Source: G963704535 sp963704535
GTDB taxonomy: Bacteria; Chloroflexota; Chloroflexia; Chloroflexales; Roseiflexaceae
NCBI GenBank assembly: GCA_963704535.1
Contig: OY969916.1
Location: forward strand, 3,968,001-4,032,000
Direction: 5' to 3'
DNA: 64,000 bases
A model generated the notes under the pieces. It was not told where the DNA came from. It worked only from the letters and a program-made list of their open reading frames with translations, and ran no database searches. Position numbers and translations under genes: made by a program. Below, piece by piece: positions 43,801 through 54,100 of the stretch (position 1 is its first letter; each line of letters starts with the position of its first letter).

Positions 43801-44438
43801 CCATCGGCAACACTATGGTGCAGCGTCAAGAGCAGGACGTGCTCCTGGGCGGCCAGGCGCAGCAGGTGTACACGCACCAGGGGTCCAAGCGCCATATCGA
43901 ACGCACGCTGGCTCTCGACCTGCATGTGCCGATGGAACTGGCGCTCGCGTACGGCAGCGGGGAGATCGCTCAGATCGATGAGCTGTAGTGGCAGCTCCAT
44001 AGTTGCGGCGATGCACTGGACCGGCTGGCCGGCACTCAATGTGACAGTGGTTCGCAAGGCTTCGTGACGCTGCACTAAGGCTGCCAGGCTGGCCGCCAGC
44101 GCCGCTCGATCCAGCATACCTTCCAGCCGTACTGCGGCATGGATCAAATACGCCGTGTTGTTGGGCTCCAACTGTTCGAGAAACCAGAGGCGCTGCTGGG
44201 CAAAGGACAGCGGCAGATCGCCATCACGCGTGGCCGGCTGGAGCGGCGGGCCGCTCGGGCCGGCGGCTAGAGCGGCCTGGCGCAGGAAGGCGATGATCGC
44301 GGCTTTCCGTTCCACCAGCTCAGCCCGCAGCTCCGGCGACAGCGCGCCGGGCGCGGCACTGTAGCGCAGCCGCTCGTCCTCCACCCACACCTCGATCTCC
44401 TGATCGCGCAGGCGTGTCAAGAACTCGACGGTGCTCAT
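40854..44438 (-). CDS. NRPS TubC_N-C-A-PCP
   Basis: ATG 44438 overlaps the upstream TGA as ATGA, so translation is coupled. The protein has 1194 aa. Residues 1-52 (MSTVEFLTRLRDQEIEVWVE, 'ERKAAIIAFLRQ') match the TubC N-terminal docking domain, which receives the chain from the preceding protein. The condensation domain has HHSVADGWS (about 209). The adenylation domain (about 500-1040; YTSGSTGQPKG) gives the code D-V-E-N-V-V-A-I-T-K by my reading. It resembles ornithine-type D-x-E-N pockets only in part, and I leave it unassigned. The carrier has FFDLGGHSLLLV (about 1115). Two repeat inserts lie in the A domain. Confidence 0.92.
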   Translation of the reverse strand: MSTVEFLTRLRDQEIEVWVEDERLRYSAAPGALSPELRAELVERKAAIIAFLRQAALAAGPSGPPLQPATRDGDLPLSFAQQRLWFLEQLEPNNTAYLIHAAVRLEGMLDRAALAASLAALVQRHEALRTTVTLSAGQPVQCIAATMELPLQLIDLSDLPAAVRERQFHRHMQVESQRAFDMALGPLVRVHLLRLAAQEHVLLLTLHHSVADGWSLGVLIREIATLYTAARTGAPLTLPPLPIQYADYAVWQRAALQGVLREQQLAYWREQLAGAPTTLELPTDHPRPPIQTYHGATQPLVLAPALVEQLVELSQQAGGTLFMTLLATFEVLLHRYSGQADLLIGSPIANRTHVATEGLIGCLINTLVLRGDLRGNPTFWELLGRVRADALGAYAHQDLPFELLVEALQPERDLSRHPLFQVMFVLHNTPRPTLQLPDLTLVPVDINTQSAAFDLTLNLEERAGALHGWLEYNTDLFESATIARMLGHYQALLVSIVANPRQPIAALEFLPAAERQQVLATWNATTRIFPGERDIPQLFEAQVAACPTATAVVATVETLSYGELNTRANQLAHQLRARGVGPETRVAVCLARSPMLLVALLGILKAGGVYVPLDPSYPRERLEFMLNDSQASVVLTSREISDRRLEIERVEQSPISDLKSQIIHLDADWPIISQQPTSNPPVVATPDNLAYAIYTSGSTGQPKGVLIPRRALANHCQALIERYTLQPEDRVLQLASISFDVAAEEIFPTLLSGGCLVLWPSAILGGPQDLVEFVERERLSVLNLPTPYWHAWVAELKRTALIWPAALRLVIVGSDTTLADRLIDWRRLVGDRGRWINAYGPTEATITATLYEPDAERTRCSSATAVPIGRPIANVQVYLLDAGLRPVPIGVPGEIHIGGAGMARGYLNLPALTAERFTPDPFSGIPGARLYKTGDLARFLPEGIIEYLGRTDHQCKVRGFRIELGEIEAVLAQHPQVREVVVLVSEDVPGDKRLVAYIASSQLSVVSGPLQPTTDNGQRTTDNGQLTIELRAFLRDKLPAYMIPSVFVALEMLPRTPTGKVDRRALPMSAQLRSEAQAAYVAPRTELERGIAQVWQEALQIERCGVDDNFFDLGGHSLLLVQVHSRLRETLGAELALIELFEHPSISTLAKHIRQQHQGQRSTQPEAGRFEQARAGKSRLQQRLSQRQRAEDEG
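41356..41440. repeat. In-gene repeat, A-domain loop III (GTTGTCC type)
   Basis: Five copies of TTGTCCG are followed by CAACGGACCACTGACCACTG. It reads 'SSQLSVVSGPLQPTTDNGQR' and further, between 'KRLVAYIA' and 'IELRAFLRDKLPAYM'. Confidence 0.9.
42452..42526. repeat. In-gene repeat, A-domain loop I (GGAGATT / AATCTCC)
   Basis: GAGATCGGAGATTGGAGATT is mirrored by GATCTCCAATCTCCGATC. It reads 'REISDRRLEIERVEQSPISD' and a few more residues, between 'SVVLTS' and 'IIHLDADWPII'. Confidence 0.9.
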
Positions 44439-45352
44439 AGCTCGCCCTCTTCGCGACCTGGAGCGGATGCAGCCAGCGGCTTGCGCGTGGGCTGCTGCAC
44501 CCAGCGGCTGGCCTCGATCTTTTCCGCCAGCCTGGCCACGGATGGCGCCTCGAAAATGCTGCGTAGCGGGAACTCGATCTGGAATGCCTCGCGTATCAGC
44601 GCGACTAACTGCGTCGCCTGCACCGAGTTGCCGCCCAACTCGAAGAAGTTGTCGTGGTTGCCGGTTCGCGCGATGCCCAGCACCTGCCCGCACATGTCGG
44701 CCAGCGTTCGTTCGACCGGTGTGCGCGGCGCCTCAGCGCCCTCGGCGCTCCCGATCCGTTCCGGCGCCGGTAGCGCCCGCCGATTCACTTTGCCGTTGTC
44801 GGTCAGCGGCAGGGCGTCGAGCATCACAAAGGTCGTAGGGACCATGTACTCAGGCAGGCGTTCCCTGAGGTAGGCGCGCAACTCTCCTGAGAATTGAGAA
44901 TCCTCTCTCTCACCGTTTTGTTCTTTATTCTTTGTGCTTTGTTCTTGGCCAGGGACCACATAGCCCACCAGCCGCTTGGCGCCATGCCCCTCGCCATGAG
45001 CCGCGACCACGGCCGCCTGCACCGACGGATGCTGCGTCAGGGTGGCCTCGATCTCGCCCAACTCGATCCGGTAGCCCTGGATCTTGACCTGAAAATCCTC
45101 CCGCCCCAGAAACTCGATCGCGCCATCCGGCAGATAGCGGCCGAGGTCGCCGGTCCGGTACAAGCGCTCGCCTGTGCGCGGGTGGGTAATGAAGCTGGCT
45201 TGAGTCTTCTCTTCATCGCCCCAGTAGCCCTTGGCCAGGCCGATACCGCCAATGTACAGCGCGCCGGGAACCCAGGCCGGCCGCGGCGCCAACATGTGAT
45301 CGAGGACGTAGAAGGTCTGGTTCAGCAGCGGCCAGCCGTAGGGGATGCTCGG
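44435..45352 (-). CDS. 3' part of the C-A-PCP-Cy-A-PCP gene (A2 end and PCP2)
   Basis: The frame continues the cysteine-type adenylation domain: 'VPGALYIGGIGLAKGYWGDE', 'GRIELGEIEA'-type A8 ('YRIELGEIEATLTQHPSVQA') and 'NGKVNRRALPAP'. The carrier has FFELGGNSVQATQL (about 44640), an unusual Asn-Ser-Val version of the LGGHSL motif. The join with the previous frame is near 45352, where one extra G breaks 'VDPDWPSIPYGWPLLNQ'. Its TGA overlaps the next start. Confidence 0.85.
   Translation of the reverse strand, partial: PSIPYGWPLLNQTFYVLDHMLAPRPAWVPGALYIGGIGLAKGYWGDEEKTQASFITHPRTGERLYRTGDLGRYLPDGAIEFLGREDFQVKIQGYRIELGEIEATLTQHPSVQAAVVAAHGEGHGAKRLVGYVVPGQEQSTKNKEQNGEREDSQFSGELRAYLRERLPEYMVPTTFVMLDALPLTDNGKVNRRALPAPERIGSAEGAEAPRTPVERTLADMCGQVLGIARTGNHDNFFELGGNSVQATQLVALIREAFQIEFPLRSIFEAPSVARLAEKIEASRWVQQPTRKPLAASAPGREEGEL
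44889..44948. repeat. In-gene repeat, A-domain loop III (TTTGTTCTT type)
   Basis: GAGAATTGAGAATCC is followed by TTTTGTTCTTTATTCTTTGT. It reads 'QEQSTKNKEQNGEREDSQFS', between 'KRLVGYVVPG' and 'GELRAYLRERLPEYM'. Confidence 0.85.
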
Positions 45353-48300
45353 CCCAGTCGGGATCGACCTGGGTGATTGGGTAGAAGATCGACCAGATCG
45401 AGGCCTCGGTCGCGCCGCCCAGGCTGTAGATCTGCGCGCCGGAGGCCAGCGCGCGGATCTGGTCGGGCAGCCCGACCGGGATCCAGTCGCCGCTCATCAT
45501 CACCAACCGGAGGGTGTCGGGCAGTTGTTCCCCCCGCCCCCGCGCATATTCGGCGAGCATGCCCATCAGCGCCGGCACGGTATTCCAGATTGTGACCCGC
45601 TCTCGCGCGACCAGCTCCATCCAGTGCGCCGGCTCGCGGCGCGCGGCGGGATCGGGCATGACTACGGCGCCGCCGGCCGCCAGCACGCCGAAGATATCGT
45701 AGACTGATAGGTCGAAGCTCAGAGCGGATAAGGCCAGGATACGATCGTCGGATGTGACGCCAAAGCGCTGGTTGAGGTCCACGATCGTGTTCAGCGCGCC
45801 GCGATGGTCGATCACCACGCCCTTGGGCAGGCCGGTCGAGCCGGAGGTATAGATCACATAAGCCACATCCTCCGGTCCCTGCACCGGCGCCAGCGACCGG
45901 TCGTCCACGTGCTCCAACACGTCCTCATCCACGATCAGCAGCCGCAGCTCCGGCGGCCAGTCGAGCGCGCGCGCCAACCACGGCTGGGTCAGCGCCAGAT
46001 CAACCTGCCCGTGCTGGAGCAGATAGCGCAGCCGCTCGGTCGGCAGCGCGGCATCGATCGGCACATAGGCCGCCCCGGCCTGGAGGATGCCCAGCGCGGC
46101 CGCCACTTGCTCCCAGCCCTTCTCCATCACAATCGCGACCAGCGTATTGGGCCGCGCCCCCAGCTCCCGCAGGCGCCGACCGATCTGGTTGGCGCGGCGA
46201 TACAGCTCCTGGTAGGTCAGGGTGCGGCGGGTGGAGATCACCGCCGGGCGATCGGGCTGCCGCGCCGCCTGGGCCACAAAGGGGCTGAACAGAAGGTCGG
46301 CTGGGATGGGCGCCTGGGTCGCGTTGATAGCGGCCAGCCGCTCGTAATGCTCCGGCGGGGCCAACGACAGCACGGTTTCATGCCAGGTCGACTCATCCTC
46401 AGTCAGCCGGAGCAGGAGACGACCGTACGCGGCGAACATGTCATCCACCATTCCGTCGGGGAACAGCCCTTCCACCGTATCCCAATTGAAGAGCAACCCG
46501 CCTGCCTCTTCAGACACGACGTGATCCAGCCAGACCTGGGGCGTCTGGCCGATCGTATAGACCATCTCGCCCAGCCAGGCGAGCGAGGTCTGGGCGTCCG
46601 CGGTACCGAGCGTCAGCGTGCTGGTGAAGACGACCGGCATCAGCGATGCCGTGCCCTGGCGGCGCATCAGCTCGCGCTGGACCTGCACGCCGCTGACATA
46701 GCGGTGGTCGAGATCTTCCCACAGCTGCTCCTGAAGCCGCCGCGCCCGCAGTTCGAAGCCCGCAGGCGTGCTGTTATCCACTTCCAGGAGCGTAATCGAG
46801 GTGAAATCCCCAAGAATATCCTGGACCTGGGGATGCAGCGGGAGCCGGTTGAACAGGGTCAGGTTGATCGTCAGGCGCGGGTGCTTGCTCCAGGCAGTCA
46901 GGATCTCCGCATAGGCGGCCAGCAGCACACCGGAGGGGGTCAGCCCGGCCTGGGCGGCCCGTCGCTTCAGGCGCGACCAGGCGTCTGCCGGGAGCCGGGC
47001 GCTGCGCCGCACAAAATGGGGCTGCTGGATCGTGGCCGGATCTTTCGCCAGCGGAAGCTCCGGTGCCGGCGCCAGGGTAGGGAGCCGACGCCGCCAGTAG
47101 GCCAGCGATCGGTGATACAGCTCAGAGTCCTGGAGCGCCTTTTCGGCCAGGACATAGTCGCGGAAGGAGAGTTCCAGCGGCGGGAGCAGGGCGTCGCGGT
47201 CCTGGAAGAGTTGCCGCAATTCCTGGAGCAGAACCGAGAAGCTCCAAGCATCGGAGATCAGCAGATCCATGCTGGCGAACAGCCGGCAGCGGCCGCCATT
47301 CAGCTGCGCCGCGCGAATCTCGAACAGCGGCCAGCGGTCGCAGGCCAGTACCTGATGCGACATGCGCTGCCGGATCGCGGCCAGCCGGTCTGCGATCGTG
47401 TCCTGTGGGCTGCCGCGCAGATCCACCACATCGATCACATAGGAGGGGACCTCGGGCAGAATCTGCTGCTGGCCATCGGGATGCACGACCGCCCGCAGCA
47501 TGTCGTGGCGCTCGACCAGCCGCTGCCAGGCCTGATTGAGGCGGGGCAGATCCAGATCGACACACTCGACCTCGACAAAGCCATGGCAGGAGATATTGCC
47601 GAGCGCCAGCATATCGCTGCGGCCGATCCAGTAGGCCTGCTGGACATCGTTGAGCGGGAAGGGCAGGGCGCGCTGCGCGGGCGCGGGAATGATGGTGGGA
47701 AGCTGGGCGAGCGGGGCCGGCTGTTCGGTCTGCTGGGCCTTCTGCCGCCCGATGGTAATAGCCAGACCGGCCACGGTAGGCGCCTCGAACAGCTTGCGTA
47801 GTGGCACCTCAACTTGGAAGATCTCGCGTAGCTGTGAGACCACTCGCGTCGCCAGCAGCGAGTGCCCGCCCAGCTCAAAGAAGTTATCGTGGATGCCGAT
47901 CGGGCTGATACCCAGCACCTCGGCCCAGACACCCGCCACGAGTTCCTCAGCCGGTGTGCGCGGCGCCTCATAGGTGCCGCCCCGATCCCAGCCACTCTGA
48001 CTGGGCGCCGGCAGCCCACGCCGGTCGATTTTGCCATTGGGCGAGAGCGGCATGGCGTCCAGCAGCACAAAGGCGGAAGGAATCATATAGACCGGCAGGC
48101 GCTGCTTTAAGAACGCGCGCAACTCTCCTGAGAATTGAGAATTGAGAATTGAGAATTGAGAATCTTCCTTCTCGCTGGTTTGTTCTTTGTTCCCTTCGAC
48201 TTCGCTCAGGACAAGCTTTGTTCTTTGTTCTTGGCCGGAGACGATGTAGGCCACCAGCCGCTTCTCCCCCGGCACATCCTCGCGCGCCAGCACCACCACC

Positions 48301-49573
48301 TCCTGCACGGCTTCGTGCTGCGTCAGGGTCGCCTCGATCTCGCCCAGCTCGATGCGGAACCCGCGCAGCTTGACCTGCCCATCAATCCGCCCCAGGAACT
48401 CGATCGCCCCGTCAGGACGGTAGCGGCACAGGTCGCCGGTCCTATACAGCCGGTTGTCCGTTGTCCGTTGTCCGTTGTCCGTTGTTCCTTGCAACTGACT
48501 ACTGACAACTGACCACGGACAAGGAACGAAGCGCGCGGCGGTCAGATCGGGGCGACGGTGGTACCCACGGGCCAGCTGCACCCCGCCGATGTACAGCTCG
48601 CCTGGAACCCCGATTGGCATCCTGTGCATGTGGCGGTCCAGGATGTAGAACTCGGTGTTAGCGATCGGGTGGCCGATCGGCACGCTGCTCGTATCCAGCT
48701 CGCGCTGGCAAGCCCAGGCGCTGACGTCGACCGCCGCCTCGGTCGGGCCGTACAGGTTGTGCAGCTCGGCAGAGAGCGTGGTGAAAAAGCGCTGTTGCAA
48801 CTCGTAGGGCAACGCCTCGCCGCTACAGATCACGCGGCGCAGGCTGGCGCAGCCGCTCACGTCGGCGCCCTCCAGGAAGGCACGCAGCATCGAGGGCACG
48901 AAGTGCAGCGTGGTGATGCGGGTTCGCTCGATCAACTCGGCCAGGTAGACTGGGTCACGGTGGCCCTCGGGGCGGGCCAGAACCAGTCGCGCCCCCGCCA
49001 GCAGCGGCCAGAAGAACTCCCACACCGACACATCGAAGCTGAACGGCGTCTTCTGCATCACGAGGTCGTCCCCGCTCAGCCCATACCGCTCCTGCATCCA
49101 CAGCAGCCGGTTGACGATCGCCTGGTGGGTGTTCATCGCGCCCTTGGGCACTCCGGTCGAGCCGCTGGTATAGATCACATACGCCAGGTTTTCGGGCGTT
49201 ACCTCGCTACCCGGATTTGTGTGCGGCTGCTGGGCGATCAGCTCCCAGTCGGCGTCCAGATAGATCTCCGCCCACTGCGTATAGTTAGGTGGGGGCGTCG
49301 CGCCAGGTGCGCTTCCGTCGTTCGCTGGGGGCGTATGCAATACGCCCTTACGATCGGTGGTTGTTCTTTGTTCTTGCGAGGTCAGCAGCACGGCGGCCTG
49401 GCTGTCCGTGAGCATGAAGGTCAGACGCTCGTGGGGGTAGGACGGGTCGAGCGGGAGGTAGGCGCCGCCGGCCTTGAGGGTGCCCAGCAGCGCGACCACC
49501 AGATCAAGCGAGCGTTCCAACGCGACCGCCACCAAGCTGTCGGGGCCGACGCCAAGCGACTGGAGGTGGTGGC
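45213..49573 (-). CDS. NRPS A(Ser)-PCP-Cy-A(Cys), middle part of the six-domain gene
   Basis: The frame begins inside adenylation domain 1 and contains its YTSGSTGVPKG. The code reads D-V-W-H-I-S-L-V-D-K, essentially that of EntF, so serine is predicted. A carrier has FFELGGHSLLATRV. The next domain has 'ASMDLLISDAWSFSVLLQEL' with DxxxxD in place of HHxxxDG, identifying a heterocyclisation domain. Adenylation domain 2 has YTSGSTGLPKG and the code D-L-Y-N-M-S-L-I-W-K, a cysteine code. Together Cy and A(Cys) predict a thiazoline ring. No oxidase domain is present, so it should stay a thiazoline unless modified in trans. Three repeat inserts lie in A1. Confidence 0.9.
48130..48234. repeat. In-gene repeat, A1 loop III (AATTGAG, TTTGTTCTT and CTTCGACTTCGCTCAGG)
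   Basis: Four AATTGAG words, a CCCTTCGACTTCGCTCAGG word and two TTTGTTCTT words are nested together. The insert reads 'QEQRTKLVLSEVEGNKEQTS' and further, in frame, between 'KRLVAYIVSG' and 'GELRAFLKQRLPVYM'. One repeat appears to have landed inside another. Confidence 0.9.
48452..48523. repeat. In-gene repeat, A1 loop II (GTTGTCC type)
   Basis: Four TTGTCCG words are followed by CAACTGACTACTGACAACTG. It reads 'CPWSVVSSQLQGTTDNGQRT' and further, between 'ARFVP' and 'RLYRTGDLCRY'. Confidence 0.9.
49283..49377. repeat. In-gene repeat, A1 loop I (GGGCGTATTGC and TTTGTTCTT words)
   Basis: A GGGCGTATGCAATACGCCC palindrome and a TTGTTCTTTGTTCTTG word are present. The insert reads 'QEQRTTTDRKGVLHTPPAND' and further, between 'AVLLTS' and 'IYLDADWELIA'. 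Confidence 0.85.
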
Positions 49574-51184
49574 CAGTTGGTTGGCGCGAACGTCGAGCGC
49601 GGCGTAGGTCAGCTGCTGGTCCTCGAAGAGCAGGGCCACGGCGTCGGGTGTGCGTCCGACCTGGGCGGCGAAGAGTTGGTGCAACAGCAGCTCAGGCGGG
49701 TAGGGCACGGCAGTGGCGTTCCAGGACTGGAGCTGGCGCAGCTCGGCCTCACTCAGCAGCGGCAGCGCGGAGATGTGGCAATCCGGGTCGGCGGCGATGC
49801 CCTCCAGAAGTATCTGGAAATGCCCGGCCATGCGCTCGATCGTCGCCGCATCGAACAGGTCGGTGTTGTACTCGATCCAGCCCTGGAGTCCGGCCGGGTC
49901 TTCCGCAAGGCTGAACGTGAGATCGAATTTGGCGGTGCCGTTATCGACCGCAAGGTGCTTGATCGTCAGATCTGGAATGGCCAATGGCGCCGTAGACGCG
50001 CTGTGGAGGATAAACAGGACTTGAAACAGCGCGGCGTAGCCCTGGTGGCGTGCCGGCCGCAGATTCTCGACCAGTTTTTCGAACGGCAGGTCCTGATGGG
50101 CGTAGGCGTCGAGCGCCACTGCCCGAACCCGCCGCAAGAGTTCGCGGAACGACAAGCTGCCGGAGAGGTCCGTGCGCAGAGCCAGCAGATTGACAAAACA
50201 ACCGATCGTGTGCTGAACCCCTTCCTGGTTGCGGTTGGCGACCGGGGTGCCGACGATGATATCGGTCTGGCCGCTGTAGCGGGCCAGCAGGACATCGAAC
50301 GCCGCCAGCAAGGTCATGAAGAGCGTACACTGTTCCTGCGTGCTCAATCGTACCAGCGCGTCGGTCAACGAGCGGGGCAGCGCCAGCGGATACTGGGCGC
50401 CGGCGAAGGTCAGCTCCGCCGCTCGGGGCCGGTCGGCCGGCAGGTTCAGCGGCAAGGGCTCGTGGAGTTGCTTGCGCCAGTAGCCCAGCAGTTGCTCCAG
50501 CATCGCCTCGTCAAGCCACTCACGCTGCCAGGCCGCGAAGTCGGCATACTGCAACGGCAATTCCGCCAGCGGCGCGGGGCGGCTATTGATGAAGGCCGTG
50601 TAGAGCACCGTCAGGTCGTGCAGCAGGATGCCCAGCGACCAGCCATCGGCGATCAGGTGGTGCAGCGTCACCAGCAGCACGTGGTCATCGGGCGCCAGCC
50701 GCACCAGCGTCGTCCGAATCAGCGGCCCGCGCGCCAGGTCGAAGAGTGTGCCGGCTTCGACACTGATCAGCTGTTGGAGCGCAGCAGGCCGGTCGCTCGC
50801 GGGCAGCGCGGTCAGATCGAGCAGTGGGAGATCCAGATCCAGGGCCTTGCAAACCTGCTGGATCGGCTGGTCATCCACCGAGCCAAAAGAGGTACGCAAC
50901 GCTTCGTGGCGAACTACCAGCGCATTCAGGCTCTGCCGCAGTAGGCTGGGGTCGAGCGGCCCAGAGAGTTGCAACGCACCGGGCATGGTATAGAGCGGAG
51001 TTCCGGGCACGAGCTGTTCGAGAAACCAGAGGCGCTCCTGGGCAAACGAGAGCGGTGCTGTTTCGGTGGCTCTGCGGGAGATCTGCGGCGCAGGGCTGCG
51101 TATCTCATCTTCTGCCAGCATCAATTCCAAAAGCGCGCGTTCTTCAGCAGACAGACCGGCAATTCGTTCTGCAAGATCATGCAT
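49421..51184 (-). CDS. NRPS C-A(start), 5' part of the C-A-PCP-Cy-A-PCP gene
   Basis: ATG 51184 overlaps the upstream stop by eight bases (ATGCATGA). The condensation domain (about 40-460) has HHLIADGWS (about 176) and looks complete. The adenylation domain begins near 490 ('HQLFAAQVGRTPDAVALLFE') but the frame fails at 'RANQLA'. One missing C near 49573 would restore 'HHLQSLGVGPDSLVAVALER', the true continuation in the next frame. The whole gene (44435-51184) encodes about 2245 residues. Confidence 0.88.
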   Translation of the reverse strand: MHDLAERIAGLSAEERALLELMLAEDEIRSPAPQISRRATETAPLSFAQERLWFLEQLVPGTPLYTMPGALQLSGPLDPSLLRQSLNALVVRHEALRTSFGSVDDQPIQQVCKALDLDLPLLDLTALPASDRPAALQQLISVEAGTLFDLARGPLIRTTLVRLAPDDHVLLVTLHHLIADGWSLGILLHDLTVLYTAFINSRPAPLAELPLQYADFAAWQREWLDEAMLEQLLGYWRKQLHEPLPLNLPADRPRAAELTFAGAQYPLALPRSLTDALVRLSTQEQCTLFMTLLAAFDVLLARYSGQTDIIVGTPVANRNQEGVQHTIGCFVNLLALRTDLSGSLSFRELLRRVRAVALDAYAHQDLPFEKLVENLRPARHQGYAALFQVLFILHSASTAPLAIPDLTIKHLAVDNGTAKFDLTFSLAEDPAGLQGWIEYNTDLFDAATIERMAGHFQILLEGIAADPDCHISALPLLSEAELRQLQSWNATAVPYPPELLLHQLFAAQVGRTPDAVALLFEDQQLTYAALDVRANQLATTSSRLASAPTAWWRSRWNARLIWWSRCWAPSRPAAPTSRSTRPTPTSV

Positions 51185-54100
51185 GAGTCTCGTCCTCCAC
51201 CAATATAGCTAATCGATGCCCCTGCGCCCGTAACGCCCGCGTTGCCTCCACCATCGCCGGCCACCAATACAGAAGCTGCCCGAATTGGCGCACGAAGCGT
51301 TGGGTCATGTCGCGTGCTTCGCTGAGGTCGCGCCCGTACCGCAAGTCCACCGGCACATAAAATTCGGCGCGGGTGAGCGATTCGCGCATCAGTGTCGTGA
51401 ACTTCCCTACATCGGCGGCCCAGAACGCGGGCTGGGCATTCCGCCGTTCGAGCTGCTCCTCCAGGTCCAGCAGGTACTGGCTCACCTCGTGGCCCACCTG
51501 AAGGCGCATAGCCTCGTCGAACCCAGCGCTCGACAGGCTGCCCAGCGCCTCAAGCTCGCGACCCAGTTTTCGCAGCCGATCTGCGCCGGTTGCCTGCTCA
51601 AAGCCAAAATCGAACCGATTGATGAATGTCCACAGCAGCATATGAAAGGCAATTCCCGTGGCACTGCGTAGGATCTCACCGGGCCAGAACGCCCGCTCCT
51701 CGACCGGCAGATGCAGCGTGGCCCACGGCAGATGCGCGAAGTAGCCGTCGTCGAAACATCGCGATACCGTCAACCCAAACAGCACATCCTGCCCCGATGT
51801 GAGCGGCAATGCCGGCGGAACCAGGCGACGATTGTCGATCCCATAACAGGCGCCGGTCATCGCGGCGACGTTGCGGGCCAATGTGGCCTGTTGAGCCACG
51901 CGCAAGATCTGCCGGCTGGTGCAGGCCGCTCGGTAGGTCGCCTCCGTTTCAACCAGCCGGTCAAAGGAGGCGCCGGTAAACAGCAGGTAATTACTGGGCG
52001 TGCCCCAGGCGCAATCGCCGATCAGACCCGGCAGCGTCACCATGACCCGCCCGCCAGACGATTGAAGCTGGCGCACAACCACCGGATCAAGCTCAGGCGT
52101 GTGGGAGCGCTGCCCGTTGTTGAGTTCGATGGCCAGCAGATTGCCGACGCGCTTGCCCAGCAACTGTTCGTGGAGGCGCAGCGGATCGGCCTCGGCGAAG
52201 ACGGTCGCCTGCAGGAGCGCTTCCCGATCGGGGAAACACCAGACTTCTTCCGGGTAGCCGACGCTCATCCGGCGGCTACCGGAAGGTTCACTGCCCGTAA
52301 TCACCCGCAGCCCAGGTGTTGCCTGCGGCGCGGGCGTCATCCGGCACACGATGTCGTCGTCGGCGGATACGGCCAGGTCGCCGACCGAGTGAAGCAGCAG
52401 CGCGTTGGTGTTGGCGCCATACGTGGCTGCTCCAGGCGCGCCGAACAGCGCGAACTGCACGATTGGCAGGGGAATAGAGCCCTGGTCGCTGATACGCTTG
52501 GCAAACGCGGTCTTTTCTTCCAGACCGGCATACCGAAGCGGGACGCCGTGCTGGTTCCGCAATCCGCGCAGCATCGACCGGTAGGCGCTGCGGGTTTCAG
52601 CCGCCGGCGAGTCGTCCAGGACGGCGAAGTCGTAGGTTCGGCCATACTGCGTGCGATTCTCGATGTAGCTCACCAGCGAGCGCTCTAACACAGCAACACG
52701 GTTGGCCGTCGGCCAGGCCACGGTGCTAATCGGCGTATTTCCATCAGCCGTCGTTGCGCTCTGAGTGAACCCCGCAATCGTCTCGCTGTAGGAGACCAGG
52801 AAGCCGGCATCGCGCAGCTCGGCCAGTTGCTGCTTCACGGCTGCGGCGGTCTCCGCATCGCCCGCCGACTGGCCGGCGTGTTCATCGAGCGTTTTGAAGC
52901 TCTGGCAGCGCTCAAGTAGCGCGATCGCATCGCTGTGCAGGATACGCGCGGAACGGGTGCCCTTCGAGTACACCAGCTCCATACCCGGCCCAACCACCAT
53001 CCGCTCGACATCCCCGCGCCGGTAGCGCTCGCCTGCACCCCCAGCCCCATTCGCGCTCGGGCCGGCCACTTCGGCGGCGCGCTGGTGCGTTCCTGTGTCG
53101 AGTTCCAGCGGCAGGCGCTGCGTTTGCGAGCCAGTTCGAGAGGCCAGCATCGCCGTCACATCGGTCTGCGACATACGACCGAGGCGCTCCAGCATCTGCT
53201 GCATCTTGTCCGTGTCGCGTTGGGCCGCTCGCATCTGCGTAATCGTCAGCGCCAGGCCGGCGATCGTCGGTTTCTCAAAGAAGCTACGCATCGGCAGCTC
53301 GACCTGCAACGCCTCCCGTATCCGCGCGACCACCTGCGTGATCAGCAGCGAGTGCCCGCCCAGCGTGAAGAAGTTGTCCTCGATCCCGAGCCGCTCGATC
53401 TTGAGCACATCGCGCCAGATCTCGGCCAGTGTCTGCTCAACCGGCGTGCGCGGGGCCACGAACTCCATCTCCGAAGCCGACCGGGTCAGCTCCGGCGCGG
53501 GCAAGGCACGCCGATCGAGCTTGCCATTCGGCGCCAGCGGCAACTGGTCGAGGAACACAAAGGCCGATGGGATCATGTACTCGGGCAGGTGCTGCGTGAG
53601 GAACGCGCGCAGTGCCGGTTGGGGATTGGAGATTGGAGATTGGAGATTGTCTCCGCTCGCATCTCCAATCTCCAATCTCCAATCTCCAGCAACCACATAG
53701 GCCACCAGTCGCGTATCGCCTGCCACATCCTCGCGCGCCACCACCGCCGCCTCGCGCACAGAGGGGTGCCGCCCCAACACGAACTCGATCTCGCCCAGCT
53801 CGACCCGAAAGCCGCGCAGCTTGACCTGATAATCGAGCCGGCCCAGGTACTCGATCGCGCCATCACTCCGGTAGCGCGCCAGGTCGCCGGTCCGGTACAG
53901 CCGACCACCGATCACTGACCACCGACCACCGTCCAGATCAGTCCCGTCGCCGGTCGTCGGTCGCCGGTCGTCGGTCGTCGCGAACGGGTTGGGAATGAAA
54001 CGTTCTGCGGTCAGCTCGGGGCGACCGTGGTACCCGCGCGCCAGCCCGATACCGCCGATGTAGAGTTCACCCGCCACGCCCACAGGCACCGGCTGGAATG

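Noticed and set aside
44439..44693. 85-residue N-terminal extension of the TubC_N-C-A-PCP protein
   Set aside because: It is the shifted reading of the upstream carrier domain; ATG 44438 overlaps the upstream stop and begins the docking domain.
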